The notes below the pieces were generated by a model. It saw only the letters and a program-made list of their open reading frames with translations. It searched no databases and was not told where the DNA came from. The translations under genes were made by a program, and so were the position numbers. Of a stretch of 64,000 nucleotides of DNA, positions 53,704-63,834 are shown in pieces. How positions within the stretch are numbered: the first letter of the stretch is position 1; each line of letters starts with the position of its first letter. This DNA comes from Bradyrhizobium sp. CCBAU 53338 (GTDB lineage: Bacteria; Pseudomonadota; Alphaproteobacteria; Rhizobiales; Xanthobacteraceae): NCBI RefSeq assembly GCF_015291665.1, contig NZ_CP030048.1, forward strand, positions 4,526,001 through 4,590,000, in the 5' to 3' direction.

Positions 53704-54921
53704 TTAGCGGCTGAGCCACTCCAGCACGCCCCTGCCTGCAGCCGCCCCCGTCGCGAACGATGCTTGGAGCAGATAGCCGCCGGTCGGGGCTTCCCAATCC
53801 AGCATCTCGCCGGCGGCGAACACGCCGGGCAATTTGCGCAGCATGAAGCGGTCGTCGAGCTCGTCGAAGGCGATCCCGCCCGCCGTCGAGATCGCGCGAT
53901 CGATCGGCGCGATGCCGGTGAGCTGAACCGGAATCGCATTCGCCAGGTGCGCAAGCTCCGTCGGTGAGAACGCCGCCAGCGATCGGCCTGAGGCAATGGT
54001 CGCCTCCTGCATCAGGCCAATGCCGACCGGCGACAATTGCGCGGCCTTGCGCAGGAAATTTGCGAGCGATTGCTTGCCGCGTGTCCCTGATAGCCGCGTG
54101 GTCAGCGCGTCGGCGGTGAGATCCGGCCGCAACGCGATCGTCAAGGTCGCCTGCCCGATCCCGAGCACCGCCTCGCGCAGCTCCGCCGACAACGCGTAGA
54201 TCGCACCGCCTTCGATGCCGCTGCGGGTGATCATCGCTTCGCCGCGCACCGTGTGCGCGCCGACCGTCAGCGCCACGCCCTTGAGCGGCTGGCCTTCGAA
54301 GCGGTCGCGAAAAACGTCGGACCATGCGACCGTGAAGGCGGAATTGGCGGGCCTCAGCTTGGAGATGGCAACACCCTTCGCGGCGAGGCAATCGACCCAC
54401 GCACCGTCCGAGCCCAATCGCGGCCAGCTCGCACCACCAAGCGCGAGCACGGTTGCCTTGGCCTCGATCGCAAGCAGGCTCTCGGGCGTATGGAATTGCA
54501 GCCGCCCCTCCGCATCCCAGCCGGTCCAGCGGTGCCGAAACGCGAACCGCACACCAGATGCATCGAGCCGCCGCAGCCAGGCGCGCAGCAGGGGCGAGGC
54601 CTTGAACGTCCTTGGAAACACCCGTCCGCTGCTGCCAACGAAGGTCAGCTGCCCAAGGCCTGCGCTCCAGTCGCGCAGCGCGTCGGGTGGAAACGCTTCG
54701 ACCGCGGCGCGCAGATGCGGCATCGCTTCGCGATAGCGCTCGAGGAAACCCGCCAGCGGCTCGCTGTGGGTAAGATTGAGGCCACCACGTCCGGCCATCA
54801 GGAATTTGCGGCCGGCTGACGGCATCGCATCGTAGACGGTGACGCGGGCCCCGCCCGACGCGAGCACCTCCGCCGCCATCAGCCCGGCGGGACCGGCACC
54901 GATGACGGCGATGTCAGTCAG
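53704..54921 (-). CDS. FAD-dependent flavoprotein (TIGR03862 / HI0933-like)
   Basis: A ~405-residue NAD(P)/FAD oxidoreductase of the HI0933/BaiN-like type. The FAD fingerprint IAVIGAGPAGLMAAEVLASGGARVTVYD begins almost at once, followed by SAGRKFLMAGRGGLNLTHSEPL, typical of this family; the C-terminal FAD contact is TAGGIAFDELDDRFMLRKLPGVFAAGEMLDWEAPTGGYLL. No ATG, GTG or TTG lies in frame close upstream of the fingerprint; the best candidate is CTG at 54921, overlapping the TGA stop of the SDR gene. The substrate is unknown. Confidence 0.85.
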   Translation of the reverse strand: MTDIAVIGAGPAGLMAAEVLASGGARVTVYDAMPSAGRKFLMAGRGGLNLTHSEPLAGFLERYREAMPHLRAAVEAFPPDALRDWSAGLGQLTFVGSSGRVFPRTFKASPLLRAWLRRLDASGVRFAFRHRWTGWDAEGRLQFHTPESLLAIEAKATVLALGGASWPRLGSDGAWVDCLAAKGVAISKLRPANSAFTVAWSDVFRDRFEGQPLKGVALTVGAHTVRGEAMITRSGIEGGAIYALSAELREAVLGIGQATLTIALRPDLTADALTTRLSGTRGKQSLANFLRKAAQLSPVGIGLMQEATIASGRSLAAFSPTELAHLANAIPVQLTGIAPIDRAISTAGGIAFDELDDRFMLRKLPGVFAAGEMLDWEAPTGGYLLQASFATGAAAGRGVLEWLSR

Positions 54922-55835
54922 AGCTTGATCCCCGCCCGTGCCGCGGCCTGCGCCACGTATTTCTGCGTCTGCTCGAAAGCACCCGCCAGCGCCTTGGCCT
55001 TCGACATGTCGCTGATCTCGGCGAAATGCGCGGCGACCGCATCGGGCGTCCATTCGGACTCCGGCAGGTTGATGCCCTCGCTCTCCAGGATCTTGATTAC
55101 CGCGAAGGAGCCGGCGCCGGCACCCATGATGGTGCGGGTCGGCGCGTCCTCGCTCAGCATATACTCGACCGCGGGCGTGATCGCGTTCGGCTTCATCAAT
55201 TGCAGCGCCTGCGGCGGCAGCAGCTCTTCGGTCATGCGGGTCGCCGCCGTCGGCGAGATGATGTTGACGCGGATGTCGTTCTTGCGGCCCTCTTCCGCCA
55301 GCACGTTCATCAGGCCGACCATGCCTGATTTCGCCGCGCCGTAATTGGCCTGACCGAAATTGCCGTAGAGGCCGGAGGACGAGGTCGTCAGCACGATGCG
55401 GCCGTAATTGCGGTCGCGCATGCCGGCCCAGACCGCCTTGCAGCAGTAGAAGGTGCCGACGAGATGCACGTCGAGCACCTTCTGGAAATCGGCCGCTTCC
55501 ATCTTGCCGAACGACTTGTCGCGCAGGATGCCGGCATTGGCGCACATGATGTCGACACTGCCCCACTCCTTGGTGGCGCGCTCGACCATGGCGGTGACCT
55601 GCTCGAAATTCGAGACGTCGGCGCCGTCGGCCATCGCGGTGCCGCCGGCCTTGCGGATCTCCTCGACCACGGCTTCGGCCGGTGAGAGCGAGGCGCCGGT
55701 GCCGTCGCGCGCGCCGCCGAAATCGTTGACCACGACTTTCGCGCCGCGGCTCGCAAGGCCCAGCGCATGCGCCTTGCCGAGACCATTGCCCGCGCCGGTG
55801 ACGATGGCGACGCGTCCGTCGAACCTGATTGCCAT
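54918..55835 (-). CDS. SDR family oxidoreductase (3-hydroxyacyl-CoA dehydrogenase-like)
   Basis: A 305-residue short-chain dehydrogenase resembling the N-terminal domain of peroxisomal multifunctional enzyme type 2. Cofactor motif GAGNGLGKAHALGLASRGAKVVVNDFGG (NAD-preferring Asp), catalytic Ser in TTSSSGLYGNFGQANYGAAKSG and YxxxK in YGAAK. Start 55835 has AAGGAAAG upstream. With the MaoC hydratase and acyl-CoA synthetase upstream it could complete a beta-oxidation half-cycle (inference). Its stop overlaps the likely start of the flavoprotein gene. Confidence 0.92.
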   Translation of the reverse strand: MAIRFDGRVAIVTGAGNGLGKAHALGLASRGAKVVVNDFGGARDGTGASLSPAEAVVEEIRKAGGTAMADGADVSNFEQVTAMVERATKEWGSVDIMCANAGILRDKSFGKMEAADFQKVLDVHLVGTFYCCKAVWAGMRDRNYGRIVLTTSSSGLYGNFGQANYGAAKSGMVGLMNVLAEEGRKNDIRVNIISPTAATRMTEELLPPQALQLMKPNAITPAVEYMLSEDAPTRTIMGAGAGSFAVIKILESEGINLPESEWTPDAVAAHFAEISDMSKAKALAGAFEQTQKYVAQAAARAGIKL

Positions 55836-55949
55836 GAAAGCTTTCCTTTCTTCCTTCTCCGCTTGTGGGAGAGGGTGAAATCCGCGAAAATTCGTCAGCT
55901 TTTGAGCAGCGATGGATCGCCGGGTCAAGCCCGGCCACGGCGGACGGAC

Positions 55950-56429
55950 TTACGCGAAGTAAGTCAGGCCGAGCCACTCCGCGACCAGCGCGGGCTTGTC
56001 CTCGCCTTCGATCTCCACCGTCACGTTGGTACGGGTCTGCAATTCGTTAGGCTTGCGCAGCTTGGCTTCCGCCAGCACGAAGCGGCCACGGACGCGCTTG
56101 CCCGAGCGCACCGGCGAGATGAAGCGCAGCTTGTCGAACCCGTAGTTCACGCCCATCGTGGCGCCTGCAACCGCCGGCATCACCTCATAGGACATGATCG
56201 ACAGCAGCGACATCGTGAGGAATCCGTGCGCGATGGTGGAGCCGAACGCGGTCTCCTTCTTCGCCCTTTCAGGATCGACGTGGATGAATTGGTGATCCTC
56301 GATCACGTCGGCATAGGTGTCGATGCGGGGCTGGTCGATCAGGTGCCAGGACGATACGCCGATCTCCTTGCCGACCATGGCCTGATAGGCCTCGAGCGTG
56401 ATCGGCGGCTTCTTCCAGATTTCGTTCAT
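55950..56429 (-). CDS. MaoC family (R)-specific enoyl-CoA hydratase-like protein
   Basis: A 159-residue hotdog hydratase. The hydratase-2 motif with its Asp/His pair is seen in YADVIEDHQFIHVDPERAKKETAFGSTIAHGFLTMSLLSIM (about 39-79). It probably hydrates trans-2-enoyl-CoA to 3-hydroxyacyl-CoA, supplying the SDR encoded next. It starts 6 bases after the acyl-CoA synthetase gene ends and lies 114 bases upstream of the SDR gene, all leftward. Confidence 0.92.
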   Translation of the reverse strand: MNEIWKKPPITLEAYQAMVGKEIGVSSWHLIDQPRIDTYADVIEDHQFIHVDPERAKKETAFGSTIAHGFLTMSLLSIMSYEVMPAVAGATMGVNYGFDKLRFISPVRSGKRVRGRFVLAEAKLRKPNELQTRTNVTVEIEGEDKPALVAEWLGLTYFA

Positions 56430-56435
56430 GTCGCT

Positions 56436-58154
56436 TCAGGTCTCGCTTCTCGTTTTAGGCAGCTCCGGAAAATCCTCCTCGCGGAATTCCCGGCCACGCA
56501 GCGGATCGTCGCGATCGTTGTCGCGTTCGAGCCGTCGTAGCTGCACGCGCCGGATTTTGCCAGAGATCGTCTTCGGCAATTCGGTGACGATTTCGATCCG
56601 CCGGATGCGCTTGAAGGGCGCAAGGCGCGTATGCAGGTGCTTGAAGATCGAGAGCGCCGTCTCCGGCGAGCGCTCCGCGCCCGAGGTCAGCAGCACGAAG
56701 GCCTTGGGGATCGCGAGCCGGATGGGATCGGGACTCGGCACCACCGCGGCTTCCGCGACAAGTTCGTGCTCCAGCAGCACGCTCTCCAGCTCGAACGGGC
56801 TGATGCGATAGTCGGAGGATTTGAACACGTCGTCGGAGCGGCCGACGAAGGTGAGATAGCCATCTTCGTCCGCGAAGACCACGTCGCCGCTGCGATAGAG
56901 CTCGCCTTCGGCGCCGGACAGCTTGCCGTCGTCGCCCTGATAGCCCTGCATCAAGCCGGCGGGACGGTCGGCACCCAGCAGCAGCGCCACCTCGCCCTCC
57001 TTGGCCGGGTGGCCGTCGGCGTCGCTGACCTGCACGCGATAGCCCGGCAGCGGCCGGCCCATCGAGCCGACCTTGATCTTCTGGCCCGGCGAGTTGCCGG
57101 CAAGCGCGGTGGTCTCGGTCTGGCCGTAGCCGTCGCGGATGGTGAGTCCCCAGGCGGCCTGCACCTGGTCGATCACTTCAGGGTTGAGCGGCTCGCCTGC
57201 GCCGCAGACCTCACGCAAGCTCATTTTGAACGAGGCCAGGTTCTCCTGAATGAACAGCCGCCACACGGTCGGCGGCGCGCACAACGTGGTGACGCCACAA
57301 CGGCCGATGGTGGCGAGCAGGCCCTTGGCATCGAAGCGCGGCTGGTTGACCACGAACACCGTCGCGCCGGCATTCCACGGCGCGAAGAAGCAGCTCCAGG
57401 CATGCTTGGCCCAGCCGGGCGATGAGATGTTCAGATGGACGTCGCCGGGCTTCAGCCCGATCCAGTACATGGTGGAGAGGTGGCCTACGGGATAGCTGCG
57501 CTGGCTGTGCCGCACCAGCTTCGGTTTGGCCGTCGTGCCCGAAGTGAAATAGAGCAGCATCGGGTCGTCGGCGTTGGTCGGACCATCAGGCGTAAAACTC
57601 TCCGAAGCTTTGGCCGCCTCGTCATAGGCAAGCCAGCCATCGGACGCCTCGCCCACGACGATCCGCGCGATACCGTCGACGCCAAGACTTGCGAACTTCG
57701 CGACCTGGTCCTGCGCGGCCACCACGGCCTTCGCTCTGCCGCGATCAAGCCGGTCGCGCAGTTCCTCGGCCGTCAGGAGCGTGGTCGCGGGGATCACGAC
57801 GACGCCGAGTTTTATTGCCGCCAGCATGGTCTCCCACAGCGGAACCACATTGCCGAGCAGCAGCAGGAGATGGTCGCCGCGCTTGAGGCCCTGCGCGCGG
57901 AGAAAATTGGCAACCTGGTTGGAGCGCAGCGAGAGCGCGGCGAAGGACAGCTTTGTCTGCTTGTCCTGCGCAGCATCGACAATCCAGAGCGCGGGCCGAT
58001 CCTTGCTCTCCGCATTCGTCGCCAGCTCGGCGTCGAACCAATCGAGCGCCCAGTTGAAGGGGTCGGGATCGGGCCAGCGGAAATTCCTAACCGCTGTCTC
58101 GTAATCCGTGCGGTGTGCGAGAAGAAACGCGCGCGCGTCCTGAAATGTCGTCAT
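56436..58154 (-). CDS. Acyl-CoA synthetase (AMP-binding, ANL superfamily)
   Basis: A 572-residue adenylating enzyme that makes acyl-CoA from a carboxylic acid, ATP and CoA. AMP-binding motif MLLYFTSGTTAKPKLVRHSQRS, then IRDGYGQTETTALAGNSPGQKIK, the YRSGDVVFADEDGYLTFVGRSDDVFKSSDYRISPFELE hinge and the C-terminal lysine in PKTISGKIRRVQLR. It resembles medium-chain/benzoate-type synthetases. ATG 58154 overlaps the mmsB stop (ATGA), so translation is coupled; a TTG one codon earlier is less likely. Part of the valine/acyl-CoA block. Confidence 0.93.
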   Translation of the reverse strand: MTTFQDARAFLLAHRTDYETAVRNFRWPDPDPFNWALDWFDAELATNAESKDRPALWIVDAAQDKQTKLSFAALSLRSNQVANFLRAQGLKRGDHLLLLLGNVVPLWETMLAAIKLGVVVIPATTLLTAEELRDRLDRGRAKAVVAAQDQVAKFASLGVDGIARIVVGEASDGWLAYDEAAKASESFTPDGPTNADDPMLLYFTSGTTAKPKLVRHSQRSYPVGHLSTMYWIGLKPGDVHLNISSPGWAKHAWSCFFAPWNAGATVFVVNQPRFDAKGLLATIGRCGVTTLCAPPTVWRLFIQENLASFKMSLREVCGAGEPLNPEVIDQVQAAWGLTIRDGYGQTETTALAGNSPGQKIKVGSMGRPLPGYRVQVSDADGHPAKEGEVALLLGADRPAGLMQGYQGDDGKLSGAEGELYRSGDVVFADEDGYLTFVGRSDDVFKSSDYRISPFELESVLLEHELVAEAAVVPSPDPIRLAIPKAFVLLTSGAERSPETALSIFKHLHTRLAPFKRIRRIEIVTELPKTISGKIRRVQLRRLERDNDRDDPLRGREFREEDFPELPKTRSET

Positions 58155-59044
58155 CAAGCTTTCCCGGCTAACGCCCTAACGTGCTTGATAATTCCGGAAA
58201 AATCCACCCCGCCCTGGCCTGCTGCGTCGAAAGACTGATAGATCTCCTGCGCATGCTTGCCGAGCGGCGTCGCCGCCCCCGCAGCCTTCGCGGCGTCCTG
58301 CGCCAGCGTCAGGTCCTTCACCATCAGCGCCGAGGCAAAACCCGGCTTGTAGTCGTTGTTGGCCGGTGAAGTCGGCACCGGACCGGGAACCGGGCAATAG
58401 GTGGTCAGCGACCAGCACTGGCCCGACGAGGTCGAGGCGACGTCGAACAGCGCCTGATGCGAGAGTCCGAGCTTTTCGCCGAGCGCGAAGGCTTCGCTCA
58501 CCGCGATCATGGAAATACCGAGGATCATGTTGTTGCAGATTTTTGCGGCCTGGCCGGCGCCGGCGCCGCCGCAATGCACGATCTTCTTGCCCATTTTCTC
58601 CAGCACGGGCTTGGCCGCCGCAAAGGCGCCCTCCTCGCCGCCGCACATGAAGGTGAGCGTTGCGCCCTTGGCACCACCGGTGCCGCCGGAGACCGGCGCG
58701 TCGACCGAGAGCACGCCGTTCTTCGCCGCCAGCGCATGAGCCTGACGCGCGCTTTCCACGTCGATAGTGGAGCTATCGATAATCAGGGTGCCCTTGGCCA
58801 TGGCGGGAACGACCTCGTTCCAGACGCCGAGCACATGCTTGCCTGCGGGCAGCATGGTGACGACGACATCGGCGCCCTTCACAGCACCCGCGGCGCTGTC
58901 CGCGATGCCGGCGCCGTCGGCCTTGGCCTGATTGCGCGAGGCTTCGACGAGATCGAACGCCACCACCTTGTGGCCGGCCTTGACCAGATTGGCCGCCATC
59001 GGGCCGCCCATGTTGCCGAGACCGATGAATGCGATCGTGGCCAT
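58154..59044 (-). CDS. mmsB: 3-hydroxyisobutyrate dehydrogenase
   Basis: Oxidises 3-hydroxyisobutyrate to methylmalonate semialdehyde in valine catabolism. The 296-residue protein has the NAD fold IAFIGLGNMGGPMAANLVKAGHKVVAFDL, the substrate motif SVDAPVSGGTGGAKGATLTFM, and the catalytic Lys in GAGQAAKICNNMILGI. The position with mmsA, an acyl-CoA dehydrogenase and the CoA hydrolase strongly supports the assignment over tartronate semialdehyde reductase. It overlaps the acyl-CoA synthetase start by ATGA. Confidence 0.95.
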   Translation of the reverse strand: MATIAFIGLGNMGGPMAANLVKAGHKVVAFDLVEASRNQAKADGAGIADSAAGAVKGADVVVTMLPAGKHVLGVWNEVVPAMAKGTLIIDSSTIDVESARQAHALAAKNGVLSVDAPVSGGTGGAKGATLTFMCGGEEGAFAAAKPVLEKMGKKIVHCGGAGAGQAAKICNNMILGISMIAVSEAFALGEKLGLSHQALFDVASTSSGQCWSLTTYCPVPGPVPTSPANNDYKPGFASALMVKDLTLAQDAAKAAGAATPLGKHAQEIYQSFDAAGQGGVDFSGIIKHVRALAGKA

Positions 59045-59071
59045 TGTCGTTTCCTCCGCTCGTTTCGTTGA

Positions 59072-60139
59072 TTAGTTGAACTTCAGCTCATCCGCGCCGA
59101 TCTCGGCGAGATACGGCGCCAGCATTTGCGGCGTCACATCCTCGATCCGCGGCGGCGACCAGGTCGGGTTGCGATCCTTGTCGATCACGGCGGCGCGCAC
59201 GCCCTCGCGGAAATCGTCGCTGCGGAACACTTCGCACGCCGCGCGATATTCGCGCACCAGGCACTCTTCCAGGCTCGGCGCAGTACGCGCGAGCCGCAGC
59301 AGTTTCAGCGTCACCACCATGCCGCGCGGCGATTTCTCGTTCAGCGTCTTCAGCGTCGCCAGCGCGAACTCGGAGCCGTCGCGCTTGAGCGCGGCGAAAA
59401 TGTCTTCCATCCGGTCGAAGCCGAACAGCGCATCGATGACGGGCTCTTTCGCTGCCACCGGACCCGCGGTCTCACCGGTGGCAAAACCGTCGATGAGCTT
59501 GCTAACATCGGCCGCGGTCACACCCGGGCGAACCTTGGTCAGCGCCTCGCGTAACGCAGGCAGCTTCACCGCCTGAACCACCCAATCGGCGAACTTCGCA
59601 TGAATCGCGTCCGGTCCGTTCATGGTCTGGCCGGTCAGGCCGAAGAACGTGCCGATCTCGCCCGGCGAGCGCGACAACAACCAAGTGCCGCCGACATCGG
59701 GGAAGAAGCCGAGCCCGACCTCGGGCATCGCAAGTTTCGTCCGATCCGTAACCACGCGGTGGCTCGCATGCGCGGACAGGCCGACACCACCGCCCATCAC
59801 GATGCCGTCCATGAAGGCGACATACGGCTTTGGAAACTTCTTGATCCGGGCGTTGAGGATGTATTCCTCGCGCCACAGGATCCTGCCGAGATCACCGTTG
59901 ACCTTCGAACTCTCCCAGAGCGCGCGGATGTCGCCGCCGGCGCACAGGCCGCGCTCGCCGGCGCCTTCCAGCAGGATCACAGCGACGGCGGAATCGGCCT
60001 CGAAGCGGTCGAGTGCCTTCTCGATGTCGCGAAACATCTCCAGCGTCACGGCATTGATCGCCTTGGGGCGATTGAGCCTGACAATGCCGGCCGCGCCCTC
60101 GACACGGGCGACGAGATCGCCCTCTTCCACCGAACTCAT
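59072..60139 (-). CDS. 3-hydroxyisobutyryl-CoA hydrolase (enoyl-CoA hydratase/isomerase family)
   Basis: Releases free 3-hydroxyisobutyrate from its CoA ester in valine breakdown. A 355-residue crotonase-fold protein, longer than plain enoyl-CoA hydratases as expected for HIBCH: oxyanion-hole segments GERGLCAGGDIRALWES and FMDGIVMGGGVGLSAHASHR, active-site Glu/Asp in AMPEVGLGFFPDVGGTWLLSRSPG, and the HIBCH-type C-terminal region ECLVREYRAACEVFRSDDFREGVRAAVIDKDRNPTWSP. It overlaps the acyl-CoA dehydrogenase gene by 4 bases, and mmsB starts 27 bases later. Confidence 0.94.
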   Translation of the reverse strand: MSSVEEGDLVARVEGAAGIVRLNRPKAINAVTLEMFRDIEKALDRFEADSAVAVILLEGAGERGLCAGGDIRALWESSKVNGDLGRILWREEYILNARIKKFPKPYVAFMDGIVMGGGVGLSAHASHRVVTDRTKLAMPEVGLGFFPDVGGTWLLSRSPGEIGTFFGLTGQTMNGPDAIHAKFADWVVQAVKLPALREALTKVRPGVTAADVSKLIDGFATGETAGPVAAKEPVIDALFGFDRMEDIFAALKRDGSEFALATLKTLNEKSPRGMVVTLKLLRLARTAPSLEECLVREYRAACEVFRSDDFREGVRAAVIDKDRNPTWSPPRIEDVTPQMLAPYLAEIGADELKFN

Positions 60140-61281
60140 CGCGCGCCCTCGATCAATTTGCGCGCCACGATGAGCCGCATGATTTCATTGGTGCCTTCGA
60201 GAATCTGGTGCACGCGCAGATCGCGCACGATCTTTTCGATTCCGTATTCGCTGAGATAGCCGTAGCCGCCGTGCAGTTGCAGCGCATGGTTGGCGACCTC
60301 GAAGCCGACATCGGTACCGAAGCGTTTTGCCATCGCACAGAGCATGGTGGCGTCGGGGTCCTTGCGGTCGAGCGCAGCCGCCGCGCGCCAGAGGAAGGTG
60401 CGTGCCGCCTCCAGCTCGATCGCCATGTCGGCAAGCTTGAATTGAAGCGCCTGGAACTCGTCGAGGCGCTTTCCGAAAGCCTTGCGATCCTTCATGTAGG
60501 CGCGCGCCTTGTCGAGCGCAGTCTGCGCGCCGCCGAGCGAACATGCCGTGATGTTGAGTCGGCCGCCGTCGAGGCCGGCCATGGCGATCTTGAAACCGAC
60601 GCCCTCCTCGCTCAGCCGGTTGGCGACGGGCACGCGGGCATTTTCGAACATCACCGCGCGGGTCGGCTGCGCGTTCCAGCCCATCTTGCGCTCATTGGCG
60701 CCGAAGGAGACACCCGGCGTCTTGCCGTCGATGACGAGGGTCGAGATGCCGCCGGGGCCGTCGCCGCCGGTGCGCACCATCGCGACCAGCAGGTCGGTGC
60801 CGCCGGCGCCGGAGATGAACTGCTTCTGACCGTCGAGGACGTAGTGATCGCCGTCGCGCACCGCGCGCGTGCGAAGGGCCGCCGCATCGGAGCCGGCGCC
60901 CGGCTCGGTCAGGCAATAGCTCGCGATCAGCTCCATCGTGCAGAGCTTTGGCAGCCATTGATGGCGCTGGGTGTCGCTGCCGAAGGCATCGATCATCCAG
61001 CTCGCCATGTTGTGAATGGAGATGAACGCCGAAGTGGTCGGGCAGCCCGTCGCGAGCGCCTCGAAGATCAGCGCCGCGTCGAACCGCGTCATGGCAGAGC
61101 CACCGACATCCTCGCGGATGTAGATGCCGCCCATGCCGAGCGTTGCGGCCTCGCGCATCACGTCGACGGGGAAATGCTTCTCCTCGTCCCAGCGCAACGC
61201 GTGCGGCGCGATCCGCGAAGCCGCAAACGCCAACGCCATGTCGCGAACCGCGACCTGATCCTCGTTCAGAGCGAACTGCAT
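60136..61281 (-). CDS. Acyl-CoA dehydrogenase (probable isobutyryl-CoA dehydrogenase)
   Basis: FAD enzyme of 381 residues that introduces the alpha,beta double bond. Motifs: YCLTEPGAGSDAAALRTRA (FAD/substrate loop), GYLSEYGIEKIVRDLRVHQILEGTNEIMRLIVAR at the end, with the catalytic Glu in EGTNE. Its place between mmsA and the hydroxyisobutyryl-CoA hydrolase points to isobutyryl-CoA as substrate, the valine step; other short branched acyl-CoAs are possible. It overlaps the next gene by 4 bases. Confidence 0.94.
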   Translation of the reverse strand: MQFALNEDQVAVRDMALAFAASRIAPHALRWDEEKHFPVDVMREAATLGMGGIYIREDVGGSAMTRFDAALIFEALATGCPTTSAFISIHNMASWMIDAFGSDTQRHQWLPKLCTMELIASYCLTEPGAGSDAAALRTRAVRDGDHYVLDGQKQFISGAGGTDLLVAMVRTGGDGPGGISTLVIDGKTPGVSFGANERKMGWNAQPTRAVMFENARVPVANRLSEEGVGFKIAMAGLDGGRLNITACSLGGAQTALDKARAYMKDRKAFGKRLDEFQALQFKLADMAIELEAARTFLWRAAAALDRKDPDATMLCAMAKRFGTDVGFEVANHALQLHGGYGYLSEYGIEKIVRDLRVHQILEGTNEIMRLIVARKLIEGAR

Positions 61282-61303
61282 CGTGCCCTCGCTCCTGGGA
61301 GGC

Positions 61304-62800
<1,497 letters not shown>

Positions 62801-62837
62801 GAATACCTCCCACAGGACGGGTTAGATCGCTTTGACA

Positions 62838-62866
62838 AATCCTATCGACCTGCATTTTATAGGATT
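62838..62866. promoter_or_regulatory. Inverted repeat between mmsA and the LysR gene
   Basis: AATCCTAT (62838-62845) and ATAGGATT (62859-62866) are exact reverse complements 13 bases apart, in the centre of the divergent region. Placement and spacing suit a LysR-type binding site controlling both mmsA and the regulator itself. The repeat would fall inside the coding frame if the LysR gene began at 62832, which supports the later start. Confidence 0.65.
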
Positions 62867-62900
62867 CAAGTCTGAGATATTGCACCATAGATGTGCGAAA

Positions 62901-63809
62901 ATGCTGGATCAAGGCGCTATCGATTGGGACGACTTTCGTTTCGTGCTGGCCATCGTGCGGGGCGGCTCGGTGTCGGCTGCGGCAAAACAGCTCGGCGTCG
63001 ACCATGCCACGGTGATCCGCCGCGTCGACCGGCTGGAAAAGCACCTCTCGGCAAAGCTGTTTGACCGGCGCAAGACCGGCTACCTCCTCACCGACGCCGG
63101 CCAGCGCGTCGCCGACAGCGCCGAAGCAATGGAATCCACCATCGTCGCCAACCAGGAGCAGGTCGGCGGCTCCGTGGCGCGATTGACCGGTACGGTGCGG
63201 ATCGGGGCGCCCGACGGGTTCGGCACCGCCTTCCTGGCGCCACGCCTGGCGCCCTTCGCCGATCGCTATCCCGACCTCGATCTGCAACTTGTAGCGACCG
63301 CACGGCTGTTCAGCCTCTCCAAACGCGAGGCAGACATCGCGATCAGCCTGACCATGCCGAAAGAGGGCCGCATCGTCGGCCGCAAGCTGCTCGATTATCG
63401 GCTCGGCTTGTACGCCGCCGCGGCCTATCTCGACCGCTTCCCGAAAATCGCCTCGCGGCAGGACCTGCCGCAGCATCGCTTCGTCGGCTACATCGAGGAG
63501 CTGCTTTTCACGCCGGAGCTCGATTATCTGCCCCAGGTGTCACCGCGGATCTCGGCACGCTTCCGCAGCGCCAACCTGATCGCGCAGCTCAATGCCACGC
63601 TCTCGGGGTTCGGCATCGCGGTGCTGCCGCACTTCATGGCGAGCGACTACCCGCAGCTCGTGGCGGTGCTGCCCGAGGAAGTGTCGATTGTCAGGACGTT
63701 CTGGATGCTGATGCACGCAGACAGCAAGGATCTCGCGCGGATCAGGGCGGTGGCGGATTACATCTCGGAAATTGTCGAGCGTGAGCGGGCGTTGTTCGCG
63801 GGGCGATAG
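62901..63809 (+). CDS. LysR family transcriptional regulator of the mmsA block
   Basis: A 302-residue LysR-type regulator. HTH: IDWDDFRFVLAIVRGGSVSAAAKQLGVDHATVIRRVDRLEKHLSAKLFDRRKTGY (about 7-61), then a periplasmic-binding-like effector domain with VRIGAPDGFGTAFLAPRLAPFADRYPDLDLQLVATARLFSLSKREADIAISL. The frame opens at 62832, but ATG 62901 gives the normal family N-terminus. Divergent from mmsA, so probably its activator or repressor; the effector is likely a valine-pathway intermediate (inference). Confidence 0.92.
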   Translation: MLDQGAIDWDDFRFVLAIVRGGSVSAAAKQLGVDHATVIRRVDRLEKHLSAKLFDRRKTGYLLTDAGQRVADSAEAMESTIVANQEQVGGSVARLTGTVRIGAPDGFGTAFLAPRLAPFADRYPDLDLQLVATARLFSLSKREADIAISLTMPKEGRIVGRKLLDYRLGLYAAAAYLDRFPKIASRQDLPQHRFVGYIEELLFTPELDYLPQVSPRISARFRSANLIAQLNATLSGFGIAVLPHFMASDYPQLVAVLPEEVSIVRTFWMLMHADSKDLARIRAVADYISEIVERERALFAGR

Positions 63810-63834
63810 CGCTGCTCTGGTACGGCACCTCGCC

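Noticed and set aside
53704..55977. One 757-residue protein spanning the flavoprotein and SDR genes
   Set aside because: Its N-terminal ~350 residues are an out-of-frame reading of the SDR gene; only the C-terminal part is a real flavoprotein.
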